Source of the DNA: Planctomycetales bacterium
GTDB taxonomy: Bacteria; Planctomycetota; UBA11346
Direction of reading: 5' to 3'
Length of the DNA stretch: 23,528 nt
Assembly: GCA_025362255.1 (NCBI GenBank)
Contig: JANYGY010000004.1
Coordinates: forward strand, 1 to 23,528
Part shown: in pieces, positions 15,703-23,528 of the stretch
Numbering within the stretch: the first letter of the stretch is position 1
Layout: each line of letters starts with the position of its first letter
Notes under the pieces: generated by a model
What the model was told of the DNA's origin: nothing
The model's database searches: none
The model's input: the letters and a program-made list of their open reading frames with translations, nothing else
Made by a program: the position numbers and the translations under genes

Positions 15703-15897
15703 GGCGAGCTCCGGTGCGGCAGGCTAGCAAGCACTTGCGATTCCGCAGCCAGAGACCTGGGGCCGAGTGGCTCATGATGAAGATCCGACGTGGAAGCTCA
15801 GCGCGACGGACGCCCTTTTGAGGAAAGCCCTTGCCCTCATCCAGGCCGCTTCGACAAATGCCCCTCGTCACCCGTTCATACGACCCAGGAGCTCCGC
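15703..15897. promoter_or_regulatory. Divergent control region between vgrG and tssJ
   Basis: These 195 bases must hold the start signals for vgrG (minus) and for the tssJKLM-tagF-tssA operon (plus), because no upstream gene could drive either. An inverted repeat GCAAG-CA-CTTGC (15727-15738) lies about 25 bases upstream of the vgrG start and could be an operator. I find no convincing -35/-10 or -24/-12 pair on either strand. AGGAG at 15887-15891 is the tssJ ribosome site. Confidence 0.5.
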
Positions 15898-16383
15898 GTG
15901 CGCCCGATCGTCCTTTCGCCGCTCACCTCCCTTTTTGCTTTGAGCTGCATTGCGGCCCTGGCTCTCGGGGGCTGCTCGCCCCCGCGCGCGGCGGTGCAGC
16001 TGTCCGGCATGCAGGTGATGAACCAGAATGAGCTGGGCGAATCCGCGCCGGTGAAACTCCGTCTTTATCCGCTGCGCAGCGATGCCAAATTCCGCGCCGC
16101 GACCGTCGATGCTCTGTGGGTGGGTGACGAGGATCTGCTCAAGGCCGATCTCACCCACGCGCCGACGATCACGTCGGTCTTTCCCGGGGGCGAGGGCCGC
16201 GCCCCCGGCCAGGTCGAAGTCGAGCTGGGCGATGGCGCCAAATGGCTGGGCGTGCTGGCCCTGTATAGCAAATCCGATGCGTCCGACCGGCGCATGCTGA
16301 TCCTGCCGATCGACGACGCCGAGCGCCTGGTGCTGACCTGTTCCGGCTATTCGATCACCGCTGAAAAGCCGGCGAATCGGTAG
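15898..16383 (+). CDS. tssJ: T6SS outer-membrane lipoprotein TssJ (SciN/VasD)
   Basis: I choose GTG 15898 as the start (161 residues) because AGGAG sits 6 bases upstream and a lipoprotein signal peptide then begins at once: a short N-region, the hydrophobic stretch FALSCIAALALG, and lipobox LGGC with the modified cysteine at residue 26. An in-frame start at 15790 would put 36 polar residues before the signal and is rejected. The mature part shows the TssJ pattern: MNQNELGESAPVKLRLYPL (the NxxxxGxxxPVxxRxYxL strand), then FRAATVDALWVGDEDLLKADL. TssJ anchors the periplasmic end of TssM to the outer membrane. It is followed 6 bases later by tssK and heads the membrane-complex operon. Confidence 0.9.
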   Translation: MRPIVLSPLTSLFALSCIAALALGGCSPPRAAVQLSGMQVMNQNELGESAPVKLRLYPLRSDAKFRAATVDALWVGDEDLLKADLTHAPTITSVFPGGEGRAPGQVEVELGDGAKWLGVLALYSKSDASDRRMLILPIDDAERLVLTCSGYSITAEKPANR

Positions 16384-16389
16384 GCGCCC

Positions 16390-17739
16390 ATGCAGCAGCT
16401 TCAGCGGGTCCTGTGGCACGAGGGGATGTTCCTCACGCCGAATCAATTTCAGCAATGGGATCGCGTCGCTGATTGGCAACAGCGCTTCTTTCTGCAGGTC
16501 GCGCAACCGCTGGCGACCGGGTTCATCCGCTTGGCGGTTGATCGCGAAGGTCTCAACCAAGGGACTTTCGCACTGTCCGTGGCGGCTGGGATCCTCGGCG
16601 ATGGGACGCCGTTTTCATGCCCCGAGGCCGACGCCCTGCCGCCGGCGCGGGCGATCGCCGAGCGCTTCGCCGCCGGTCGTGAACGCCTGGTGGTGCATCT
16701 GGGCCTGCCGCTGATCCGCAGCGGTGGCCCGGCATTCCCCGATCTGGACCGCGTCGCGAGCGAACCGCTGCGCTATCGGCGTAGCGAAGCCGCGGTCGCT
16801 GACGCGGTCTTCGGCGGAGCCGAACGTGAGATCACCGTCGCGGTCAAGGATCTCCGCCTGATCTTCGACGACGAGCCGCGCGATGGCCTGACGACCTTGC
16901 CGTTAGCCGTCCTGGTGCGCACCGCGGCCGGCGGTTTCGCGCTCGACGAGGGATTCATCCCGCCTTGTTCGGCGATCGGCGCATCGCCGGCGCTCGTCCA
17001 ATTGCTCAAACGAACCTTCGACATCGCCTGCGCGCGGATGGCGGAATTGTCGGGTCAGCGGCGCAATCGCGGCCAGGGTTTGGTGGAATTCTCGTCCAGC
17101 GAGACCGGCACCTTGCTGCAGCTTTTCGCGCTCAATTCGGCGGTCCCGGGTTTGGCCCATCTGATGGGCCATCCGACTTCGCATCCCAGCGACTTGCATC
17201 GCGAGCTGGCCCGGCTGGCCGGTCAGCTGACCACCTTGTCGGCCGAGGGCAGCGCGCGTGACATCCCGCCGTACCGCCACCTTGAACAGACCGCTAGCTT
17301 CGCTGCTCTCGAAGCCCGACTGCGGGATCTGCTGCAAACCCAGGTCGTGTTGCGTTATGTCCCACTGCCGATGGCCAAAGGCCCCGGCGGCGTCCACGTC
17401 GCGCGGCTGCCCGAAGCGGTCCTCGAAGGTCATCGCTACATCCTCGCGCTGCAGACCAGCGCGGCGCAGGACAAAGTCGCCAGCCAGACCGCTGGCAAGG
17501 CCAAGGTCGCCTCGCAGGGCCGGGTGCCGATGCTGATCGCGCAATCGATCAAAGGCCTCGGGATCGCCTACCTCAGCGTGCCTCCGGCCGAGGTCCCGGC
17601 GCAGGCCAACACCAGCTATTTCGAAGTCTCGCGCACCGGTGACGAGTGGAGCCAGGTGATCGAGACGCGCACCTTGGCGGTGCACCTGCCGCCTGATTAT
17701 ACCGAACTCAAAATCGAACTTATGGCCGTAAAGGAGTGA
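16390..17739 (+). CDS. tssK: T6SS baseplate-membrane connector TssK (VasE/ImpJ)
   Basis: The 449-residue product is the trimeric adaptor that links the TssEFG baseplate to the TssL/TssM cytoplasmic domains. Its N-terminal signature VLWHEGMFLTPNQFQQWDR (7-25) is the family hallmark (W-x-E-G-x-F-L-x-P-Q-H-F-Q), followed by the LDRVASEPLRYRRSEA region, a KRTFDIACARMAEL helix, a HPSDLHRELARLAGQL helix and the C-terminal SYFEVSRTGDEW strand with LPPDYTELKIELMAVKE. Length is normal (about 440-450). The N-domain resembles phage receptor-binding-protein shoulders in solved structures. The ribosome site is weak (TAGG), consistent with coupling to tssJ. Confidence 0.96.
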   Translation: MQQLQRVLWHEGMFLTPNQFQQWDRVADWQQRFFLQVAQPLATGFIRLAVDREGLNQGTFALSVAAGILGDGTPFSCPEADALPPARAIAERFAAGRERLVVHLGLPLIRSGGPAFPDLDRVASEPLRYRRSEAAVADAVFGGAEREITVAVKDLRLIFDDEPRDGLTTLPLAVLVRTAAGGFALDEGFIPPCSAIGASPALVQLLKRTFDIACARMAELSGQRRNRGQGLVEFSSSETGTLLQLFALNSAVPGLAHLMGHPTSHPSDLHRELARLAGQLTTLSAEGSARDIPPYRHLEQTASFAALEARLRDLLQTQVVLRYVPLPMAKGPGGVHVARLPEAVLEGHRYILALQTSAAQDKVASQTAGKAKVASQGRVPMLIAQSIKGLGIAYLSVPPAEVPAQANTSYFEVSRTGDEWSQVIETRTLAVHLPPDYTELKIELMAVKE

Positions 17740-17743
17740 CCCT

Positions 17744-18433
17744 GTGCCTGACGACCAGACCGCCCTCGCTGATCACGCAACCCCGCTGCTGCGTGAACTC
17801 GCCGATTTAACCACCGCCCCCGAAGGCGCGTTGCCCTTCGCCGATCTGCAATCGCGGTATCACGACCTGATCACCGGTTTCGCCACCGCGGCTGGCGCTG
17901 CCGGCCTTCCACCGGATGACATCGGTCAAGCGCGATACGCTTTGACCGCGGTGGTCGACGAGACTGTGATGCTGTCTGAACTGCCGGCGCGGGATGAGTG
18001 GCTGTCATCGCCGCTCCAGTTGCGCTATTTCGACGAAGTCACCGCCGGCGAAGAATTCTACAACCGCATCGACCTGCTGCGCATGGCGCGCAAGCACAAC
18101 GTCCTTGAGGTTTATTGGCTGTGCCTGGCCTTTGGTTTCAAAGGCAAGCACGGCGACAAGAAAGGCGCTGAGCGTCGGCGTCTGCTGCAAGAAACCCTCG
18201 CCGGCGAAATCGGCCAGGCGCGTGGCATTCCCGTGGGTGCACCGCTGTCACCACGAGCGGCAGTCAGTGCCGGGATGATGCGCGAAGAGCGTTGGCTGCC
18301 CCTGGCCGGCCCGCGGTGGTGGCTGGTGCCGGTGATCGCTGCCGGCGTTGTGCTGGTCGTGCACCTCGGATGTGGATTGATCGTCGGCTCGGCGGTTTCG
18401 TCCGCTGCTGCGCGCACCGGAGGTGCCCCATGA
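17744..18433 (+). CDS. tssL: T6SS inner-membrane protein TssL (DotU/IcmH-like)
   Basis: The 229-residue product starts at GTG 17744 with AAGGAG (17731-17736) 7 bases upstream. The cytoplasmic DotU domain (about 10-170) shows ALTAVVDETVM, SPLQLRYF, GEEFYNRIDLL and EVYWLCLAFGFKGKH, the classic TssL block. A single C-terminal membrane helix (about 192-216, WWLVPVIAAGVVLVVHL) places the N-domain in the cytoplasm, where it binds TssK and TssM. There is no OmpA-like peptidoglycan-binding domain after the helix, so cell-wall anchoring would need a separate protein, which is not in this window. The stop overlaps the tssM start (ATGA). Confidence 0.94.
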   Translation: MPDDQTALADHATPLLRELADLTTAPEGALPFADLQSRYHDLITGFATAAGAAGLPPDDIGQARYALTAVVDETVMLSELPARDEWLSSPLQLRYFDEVTAGEEFYNRIDLLRMARKHNVLEVYWLCLAFGFKGKHGDKKGAERRRLLQETLAGEIGQARGIPVGAPLSPRAAVSAGMMREERWLPLAGPRWWLVPVIAAGVVLVVHLGCGLIVGSAVSSAAARTGGAP

Positions 18434-21400
18434 ATATGATCATCCTCACCTGCGGTCTGGCGGCGAGCGGCGCCGTATGGTTGGTCGGCGGCTTGTTGCA
18501 TTGGTCGCTGATGCTGCGCCTGATCCTCACCGGTGTGGTGGTCGTGGTCACCTTGCTCGTTTGGCTGATGCGGACGGTGATCGTCTTGCGCCGGGCAAAG
18601 ACGATCGAACGCGGCGTGCTCGCGGGGTCGGGCGGCTCCACGCCCGAACTCCAGGCGATGCGTGACCAGTTCCGTCAATATCTCACGGCTTTGAAGACCT
18701 CGCCCTCGGGCAAGGGCGCCCTGGCGACGCTGCCGTGGTTCGTAGTGCTCGGTGCGCCGGGCTCGGGCAAGACCACGTTGCTTCAGGAATCGGGTCTGGC
18801 CTTTTCGTCGCTCGGCCACGGCCTGCGCTCGGTCCGTGGAATCGGCGGCACGCGCAATTGCGACTGGTGGTTCACCGATCGGGCGATCTTCCTCGACACC
18901 GCCGGACGCTACACCACCCAGCCCGAAGATCAGGGCGAGTTCCTCGCATTCCTCGATCAGGTCCGCAAGGGCCGCACCGGCAATCTGCCGGTTAACGGCA
19001 TCGTCGCGGTGTTTTCAGTCTCTGATCTGCTGCGCGACAAAGGTGCCGGCATCGCCGAAGCCGTGCGTCCACTGCGTGAACGGATTCTTGAAGTCAGCAG
19101 CCGGCTCGGCGTCGTCCTGCCGGTTTATGTGGTGTTCACCAAGGCTGATCTGATCGGCGGCTTCAAAGATTTCTTCAACGCCCTCCCGCGCGGGGATCGA
19201 CGTCAGGTGTGGGGCTTCTCATTCTCTGCGGCCGACCACGTCGGGCACACGCCCGAGGACCTGTACCAGCAGCAATCAGATGCGCTGATGCATTCGCTCA
19301 CCGCCAAACGGATGGCTGCGCTGCTGGGCGATCGCCCGGTCAAGGAACTCAGCAAAGCGGTCGCTTTCCCTGGTAATTTTCGCCAGGTGCAAGCCCGCTT
19401 CCGCGCCTGTGTCGCCGAATTGTTTGCCCCGTATCAACTGAACGACCAACCGCTGCTGCGCGGAGTCTATTTCACCAGCGCCCTGCCACCGGCCAAAGCC
19501 GCCACCCAATCAGCGGTTTCGACCCCACAGCTTCCGGTACCGCCAGCCGCGTTGGGCGGTTCGACCACCATGGGGCCGGATGTCAGCATATTTTTCCAGC
19601 CAGCCGCCTTGGCTGCCGGCCGCAGCTCCGATGGCGATTCGGCGCGTGCCGGGTTCTTTCTCGGTGACTTGTTCAGTCAGGTCATCCTGGGCGATGGCGG
19701 TATTGCCAATCGTCCGCTGAGCCTGCGTCGGCTGCGCCAATTCGGCCGGGCGACGATGGCGTATGGCGCGATCGCAGCGAGCTTGCTGGTCGTCATCTGG
19801 TTGGTGTCTGGGGCCTTGGGCGACCATTCTTTGGCCGCGGCGGTCGGCGAGGCCGGAGCTAGGCTCGCAACGACCCGCACTGCCAATGATGAATCCGGCG
19901 AGGCCCTCGCCCGCGAAAGCCTGCGGCATGCGCTGGCCGAGGTCGAAGCGCACGCCACGCCGTGGCGTCGTTCGGCAATCGCCGCGGTCGGTCAGCGCGC
20001 GTACTTCCCGGTCCTCGCCCAACGGTTCCTCCAGCCGACCGCTCGTGGGTTGGTGCAAGAGCTCAACGTCGGTCTGGATCGACTTGGAAAGGAAGGCTCA
20101 TTCCGCGATCTGTTCGACGTGTTTTCCGTGTACCAACAGCTCGCCGGCCTGACGCGTCCGGATCGCGAACTGCTCACCCGCGTCTTGGTGCAGAATCCGC
20201 GCCTCGCCGGTGGCGACAAGGTCAGCGAAAGTCTGATCCAGGAGTCCGGACGACATCTCGATTACCTGATCGCCCTCAACGGCGATGCGCCGGGCTGGCA
20301 CATCGAGCCCGACAAGGCCCTGCTCGATCGGGTGCGTTCGGCGCTCGGTGACAACGTTTGGATCCAGGAAGGGTACGGAGAATTGATCGGCGCCCTGAAC
20401 AGCAACTCATCGAAGATCTCTCGCGATGAACTCATCGGTGGCGACAACGCCGAACTGATCGAAGCCGGGACGACGTTTTCAGCCGCGTTCACAGCCCAAG
20501 CGTGGCGCCAGGAAGTCGAGCCTGGAATTTCCGAAAAAGCCGACGCACTCGCAGAACGCATCGCCAACCTGGGACGTAAGCAGATCTCAGCTTCGGAGAT
20601 CCGCCGGCGTTTGCGCAACCTCTATGTGCGCGATTACCAATCGAACTGGCTGCGGGCACTCGCCGACCTGCGTCCCACTGGATTTGCCAGTTTGACCGAA
20701 GCGTCGTCACGGCTCCAGACACTGACCGGTCGCGATTCCCCGTACTTGCGTTTGCCCCGGATCTTCGGCCAGGCCCAAATCGACATCTCAGATGTTGAGT
20801 CGCCACTGCGTTTGCCGACCTCCGAAGCCTGGCTCGCCGACGGTTTGGCTGCGGCACAGGAGATGCAGGCGGCGGTCGCTCGGTTCGCCTCCTCCACCGA
20901 GGCCGGCGCGCGCGGGCGCGACCCCGCCAAGCTCGAAGAATTCTGCGGCATCCTCAACGGCTTCGGCCAACGGTTTGCCGAGGCCGCCAACAAGCTTGAT
21001 GGAGATGAGAATCGCAGATCAGCTGCCGCCTGTTTGCAGAATATGGTGCTCGCGGTGCACAAGGGCCTGCTCGCGGAATTGGCGATCGAGGTCGAGCGCG
21101 TGTGGACGGACACCGTCCGCAAGTCGTACACCGCCTCGTTCGTCGGCAAATTCCCGTTCGATCCCGCGGCCAAGAGCGAAGTCGACCAGCGCGCTTTTTC
21201 CAGCGTCTTCAATCCCAAGAACGGTTCATTCTGGAGCGCGGTGAAAGCCGTCGAGATGCTGCGTAAACCGAAGATCCTCGGCCGCGAGCTGTTCCCGGTA
21301 TCGGTCGACTATCAGCGTATCGTCAGTCAGGCGACCACCGTGCGCGGTGCACTGTTTGCTGGTGAAACCGAGGAAATGCTCGCCCCGTTTACCCTCACCA

Positions 21401-21777
21401 TGCAGCAACGCGAGGCGGTCGAAGATCAGGTCGTGGCATTCGGGCCGCAGCGCTTCGGCCTCTTCGAGCGTCCCGATCGACGCTACAAATTCGAATGGAA
21501 GCAGGCTTCTTCCAAGGGTGCCAAATTGTCGATCCGGATCGCCGGCGAGGATCTGACTCGCGACGAACCCAGCGACTGGGGTATCCTGCGCCTCCTGCGC
21601 GCCGGAGTCCCAACCAAGCGCGCAGATACCGGCACCCAGCTCACCTGGGCGTTCGTATCGTCCAAGCTCAACAAGACCTTTTTCGCTGCGGCGATCCTGG
21701 ATGCCCCGGATCTCGAAGTCCTCGTCACCGGCGATCTGTTCCGCACCATGACCATGCCCGAAAAGATCGCCCGATGA
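18430..21777 (+). CDS. tssM: T6SS inner-membrane protein TssM (IcmF)
   Basis: The start is ATG 18430 (1115 residues), with a strong GGAGGT site at 18419-18424 and an ATGA overlap with tssL. Two N-terminal membrane helices (about 3-23 and 30-53) lead into a cytoplasmic NTPase domain with intact Walker A GAPGSGKT (108-115), DTAGRY (156-161) and TKAD (237-240). A third membrane helix (about 444-466, AASLLVVIWLVSGAL) precedes the large periplasmic part, including the IcmF-related region and a C-terminal beta domain (RFGLFERPDRRYKFEW, then WGILRLLRAG) that contacts TssJ. TssM spans the periplasm and forms the core of the TssJLM channel. Length is at the shorter normal end (1100-1200). Walker A is lost in some TssM proteins but kept here. 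Confidence 0.96.
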   Translation: MNMIILTCGLAASGAVWLVGGLLHWSLMLRLILTGVVVVVTLLVWLMRTVIVLRRAKTIERGVLAGSGGSTPELQAMRDQFRQYLTALKTSPSGKGALATLPWFVVLGAPGSGKTTLLQESGLAFSSLGHGLRSVRGIGGTRNCDWWFTDRAIFLDTAGRYTTQPEDQGEFLAFLDQVRKGRTGNLPVNGIVAVFSVSDLLRDKGAGIAEAVRPLRERILEVSSRLGVVLPVYVVFTKADLIGGFKDFFNALPRGDRRQVWGFSFSAADHVGHTPEDLYQQQSDALMHSLTAKRMAALLGDRPVKELSKAVAFPGNFRQVQARFRACVAELFAPYQLNDQPLLRGVYFTSALPPAKAATQSAVSTPQLPVPPAALGGSTTMGPDVSIFFQPAALAAGRSSDGDSARAGFFLGDLFSQVILGDGGIANRPLSLRRLRQFGRATMAYGAIAASLLVVIWLVSGALGDHSLAAAVGEAGARLATTRTANDESGEALARESLRHALAEVEAHATPWRRSAIAAVGQRAYFPVLAQRFLQPTARGLVQELNVGLDRLGKEGSFRDLFDVFSVYQQLAGLTRPDRELLTRVLVQNPRLAGGDKVSESLIQESGRHLDYLIALNGDAPGWHIEPDKALLDRVRSALGDNVWIQEGYGELIGALNSNSSKISRDELIGGDNAELIEAGTTFSAAFTAQAWRQEVEPGISEKADALAERIANLGRKQISASEIRRRLRNLYVRDYQSNWLRALADLRPTGFASLTEASSRLQTLTGRDSPYLRLPRIFGQAQIDISDVESPLRLPTSEAWLADGLAAAQEMQAAVARFASSTEAGARGRDPAKLEEFCGILNGFGQRFAEAANKLDGDENRRSAAACLQNMVLAVHKGLLAELAIEVERVWTDTVRKSYTASFVGKFPFDPAAKSEVDQRAFSSVFNPKNGSFWSAVKAVEMLRKPKILGRELFPVSVDYQRIVSQATTVRGALFAGETEEMLAPFTLTMQQREAVEDQVVAFGPQRFGLFERPDRRYKFEWKQASSKGAKLSIRIAGEDLTRDEPSDWGILRLLRAGVPTKRADTGTQLTWAFVSSKLNKTFFAAAILDAPDLEVLVTGDLFRTMTMPEKIAR

Positions 21778-22691
21778 CCTCGATTGCCGCCTGGGGCAAG
21801 CTTCCGGGTCACGGCGACTTCCTGCGTATCGGCTCTGATGCCGCCCCGGTCGCCGCATTCGACGCCGCCTTCACCGCCTTGCGTCTCGATGCCGCCCAGG
21901 CTGAGATTTTCGCCGTGGGCGGCCCGGTGGTGGCATTCATCCGCCAGGCCGACCGGTGGTGGGGCGCGGTGGTGCTGCCATCGACCGACCGCGTCGGCCG
22001 GCATGCTCCCTTCGTCGCCGTGGCGGGCATCCGCTCCGTCGATCCCGCGGATGAAATCGGCGTCTTGCCGTTGGCCTTCGCGCCGTTCATCCAGCGCGTG
22101 CTCAGCCAACACGCGATCGGGTGGCCGGTAGAGGGCGAAGCCTTACGCCAGCTTTTGGCGGGTTTCGGGGCCGATTTGTCGCTCGATGCCGGTGAAGAAG
22201 CATTCGTCGCCCACCTCGAGGCCACGACCCAGGAATCGCTCGTCACCGCCTTTGGCGGACCTGGTCCATTCACCGATATCCTGCGCACGGTGGTCGCTGC
22301 CGCGACCGGACACCTCCATGGGTGCGGCATTCGCGTCGCGCCCGTCGCCGGTCCGGTTCAGGCCGGATTCTGGCTGGCCGCCGCTTGGCTGGTCCGGGCC
22401 CGGGATGAAACCCCGGGGCCGTTGGTGCTCCATCCCGGCGGAGTCGGAATCGCGCCATCGATCACCCAATTGTGGCCATCCCCCACCGCAGCGCAGTTTG
22501 CGGCCGCCTTGTGGCCCGCGAGCAGCCGCGCCGAGCACGGAACGCAGCCGATCATGGCGCCCGCCTCCCAGATTCCTGAGGGACTCCATTTACCGACCGA
22601 CCTGCTCACCGAGCCGCGAGCACATCTGCGCGATCTGCTCTACCGCCTGGTGTCGCAGCGGCGCACCCAGCGTTATCCGCGTTCAGGCTAA
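21774..22691 (+). CDS. tagF: T6SS-associated protein TagF (ImpM family)
   Basis: The start is ATG 21774, overlapping tssM by ATGA, giving 305 residues. The N-terminal domain has the TagF signature WGKLPGHGDF (7-16), then VVAFIRQADRWWGAVVLPS and DRVGRHAPFVAVAG, as in the DUF2094 family. In Pseudomonas and Agrobacterium, TagF represses T6SS assembly after translation, by sequestering Fha or TssM-complex partners. The C-terminal half (about 150-305) is an extra region with GGPGPFTDILRTVVAAATG and a short TQLWPSPTAAQFAAALWP block; similar extensions occur in longer ImpM proteins. No PpkA, PppA or Fha gene is in this window, so the regulatory partners must be encoded elsewhere or downstream. Confidence 0.9.
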   Translation: MTSIAAWGKLPGHGDFLRIGSDAAPVAAFDAAFTALRLDAAQAEIFAVGGPVVAFIRQADRWWGAVVLPSTDRVGRHAPFVAVAGIRSVDPADEIGVLPLAFAPFIQRVLSQHAIGWPVEGEALRQLLAGFGADLSLDAGEEAFVAHLEATTQESLVTAFGGPGPFTDILRTVVAAATGHLHGCGIRVAPVAGPVQAGFWLAAAWLVRARDETPGPLVLHPGGVGIAPSITQLWPSPTAAQFAAALWPASSRAEHGTQPIMAPASQIPEGLHLPTDLLTEPRAHLRDLLYRLVSQRRTQRYPRSG

Positions 22692-22736
22692 TTTTCACCC
22701 TCCCAACTGTCCGCCGTCCGCGCCCCAGAGGATCCC

Positions 22737-23528
22737 ATGCTCGACGATACCTACCTTGCTCTCGTCGCCGCGCCGATTCCCGGCGAGTCCGCCACTGGGC
22801 GCAGCATGCGTTACGACGAGCCATTCACCCGTCTCGAGGCTGAGGTCGGAAAACTCGACAATCCCGCGGCCGGTGAGCCCGACTGGAAACAGGTCATTGC
22901 CCTATCACGTGAAATTCTTGGGGCTTATTCCAAGGACGTGCTGGTGACCGCTTGGGCCGCATATGCCGCCTTGCGCGTTGGCCGATTGTCCGGCTTGGCA
23001 GTGGGTCTCGCCGGATGCCGTGACCTTTTAGCCATCCATTGGCAGGGGGCATTCCCTGCTATCACGCGGATCAAAGCCCGGCGCAGCGCGCTCGAATGGC
23101 TGGGCGAGCGTGGTGCATCGGCGATCACGCCCGCTGACGCGGGCAACCCCGAAGGCCAGGCGGCGTTGGAGCGATGTGTCGTGCTCCTCGACGAACTCGA
23201 AAAATTTGCTGCCGAGCGTTTTGAAGGCGAAGATAGCGGACTTGGTGGGCTACGCCGCACCCTTCGCGATCTGCGGGCACCTGCGCCGGTGGCCGCAGCG
23301 GCACCGGCAGCAGGCGGAAGCCCCGCGGGGCCTACTTCGTCACCGTCGACGGGTGCCGTTGCCCACGCAGCAATGGCCAGCGGTCCCATTTCGACAAGAA
23401 GTGAGGCAATTGCCAAGTTGAATGAAATCACCGATTTCTTTCAGCGGACGGAGCCGCACAGCCCAATGGGATTCTTGTTGGCCCGCGCGGTTGCCTGGAA
23501 CAGCAAAAGCTTCCAAGAAGTCATGCTC
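22737..23528 (+). CDS. tssA: T6SS tail-assembly protein TssA, N-terminal part (3' end outside window)
   Basis: The frame starts at ATG 22737 (AGAGGA at 22727-22732) and stays open to the right edge for 264 residues. An ImpA_N domain spans about 10-125: a PIPGESATGRSMRYDEPF segment, PDWKQVIALSREIL, then SKDVLVTAWAAYAALR, GLAVGLAGCRDLLAIHW and a conserved final helix region. A helical segment (about 135-180) and an Ala/Pro/Ser linker (181-217) follow. After that comes RSEAIAKLNEITDFFQRTEPHSPMGFLL cut across 221-248, matching the EPHSP block preceding the C-terminal domain in many TssA proteins. TssA caps the growing tail and coordinates tube and sheath assembly. The C-terminal domain, which defines the TssA class, is missing. 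It follows tagF by 45 bp in the same operon. Confidence 0.92.
   Translation, partial: MLDDTYLALVAAPIPGESATGRSMRYDEPFTRLEAEVGKLDNPAAGEPDWKQVIALSREILGAYSKDVLVTAWAAYAALRVGRLSGLAVGLAGCRDLLAIHWQGAFPAITRIKARRSALEWLGERGASAITPADAGNPEGQAALERCVVLLDELEKFAAERFEGEDSGLGGLRRTLRDLRAPAPVAAAAPAAGGSPAGPTSSPSTGAVAHAAMASGPISTRSEAIAKLNEITDFFQRTEPHSPMGFLLARAVAWNSKSFQEVML

Noticed and set aside
15659..15871. 70-residue minus-strand open frame across the vgrG start
   Set aside because: It overlaps the vgrG 5' end and the control region, has no recognisable motif, and vgrG has its own ribosome site there.
15790..15897. Earlier ATG start for tssJ
   Set aside because: It would place 36 polar residues before the lipoprotein signal peptide; GTG 15898 has AGGAG at the right distance.
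18292..18429. Upstream extension of the TssM frame
   Set aside because: It overlaps tssL. ATG 18430 has a strong GGAGGT site and leads directly into the first membrane helix.
1..23528. tRNA or rRNA genes, CRISPR arrays, insertion sequences, attachment sites
   Set aside because: On reading both strands I saw no cloverleaf with a tRNA-like 3' end, no regular spaced repeats, no transposase motif and no long direct repeats.

Overview
This is a high-GC bacterial window that is almost entirely one type VI secretion system (T6SS) locus. Before it lie the last codons of an ABC exporter gene and a complete thiamine-salvage kinase gene (thiD). A T6SS with a TssJ lipoprotein and a TssJLM membrane complex implies a Gram-negative (diderm) envelope. 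I cannot assign a phylum from sequence alone. Codon and base use look uniform along the window, so I see no sign that part of the locus was recently acquired.

Layout. 1-236: 3' end of a type I ABC exporter gene, overlapping thiD (233-1066). 1067-1159: a 13-bp rho-independent terminator serving the minus strand, next to a perfect 26-bp palindrome. 1160-1660 (minus): hcp/tssD. 1661-1837: divergent control region. 1838-9789 (plus): tssB, tssC, tssE, tssF, tssG and tssH/clpV, that is, sheath, baseplate and sheath-recycling ATPase. 9817-13590 (plus): a tightly overlapping module of DUF2169 protein, PAAR-like spike-tip protein, second DUF2169 protein and DUF6484-like protein. 13606-15702 (minus): vgrG/tssI, convergent with that module. 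15703-15897: second divergent control region. 15898 to the right edge (plus): tssJ, tssK, tssL, tssM, tagF and the 5' part of tssA, which runs off the window.

How the genes work together. TssJ (outer-membrane lipoprotein), TssL and TssM (inner membrane) form the trans-envelope complex. TssK joins it to the TssE/F/G baseplate carrying the VgrG spike. TssA would coordinate tail assembly. Hcp stacks into the inner tube, TssB/TssC form the contractile sheath, and ClpV disassembles the contracted sheath. TagF is a post-translational repressor family. All 13 canonical core components (TssA-TssM) are represented, with TssA incomplete only because the window ends.

The least ordinary part is 9817-15702. 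Two divergent DUF2169 proteins bracket a 271-residue PAAR-like protein. They are followed by a small protein that resembles a VgrG lacking its gp27 base domain, and a full VgrG faces them from the opposite strand. No recognisable toxin or immunity gene is present, so the cargo is either encoded elsewhere or hidden in the PAAR-like protein. No tRNA, rRNA, CRISPR array, insertion sequence or phage integration site was seen, and no gene-free stretch exceeds 300 bases.
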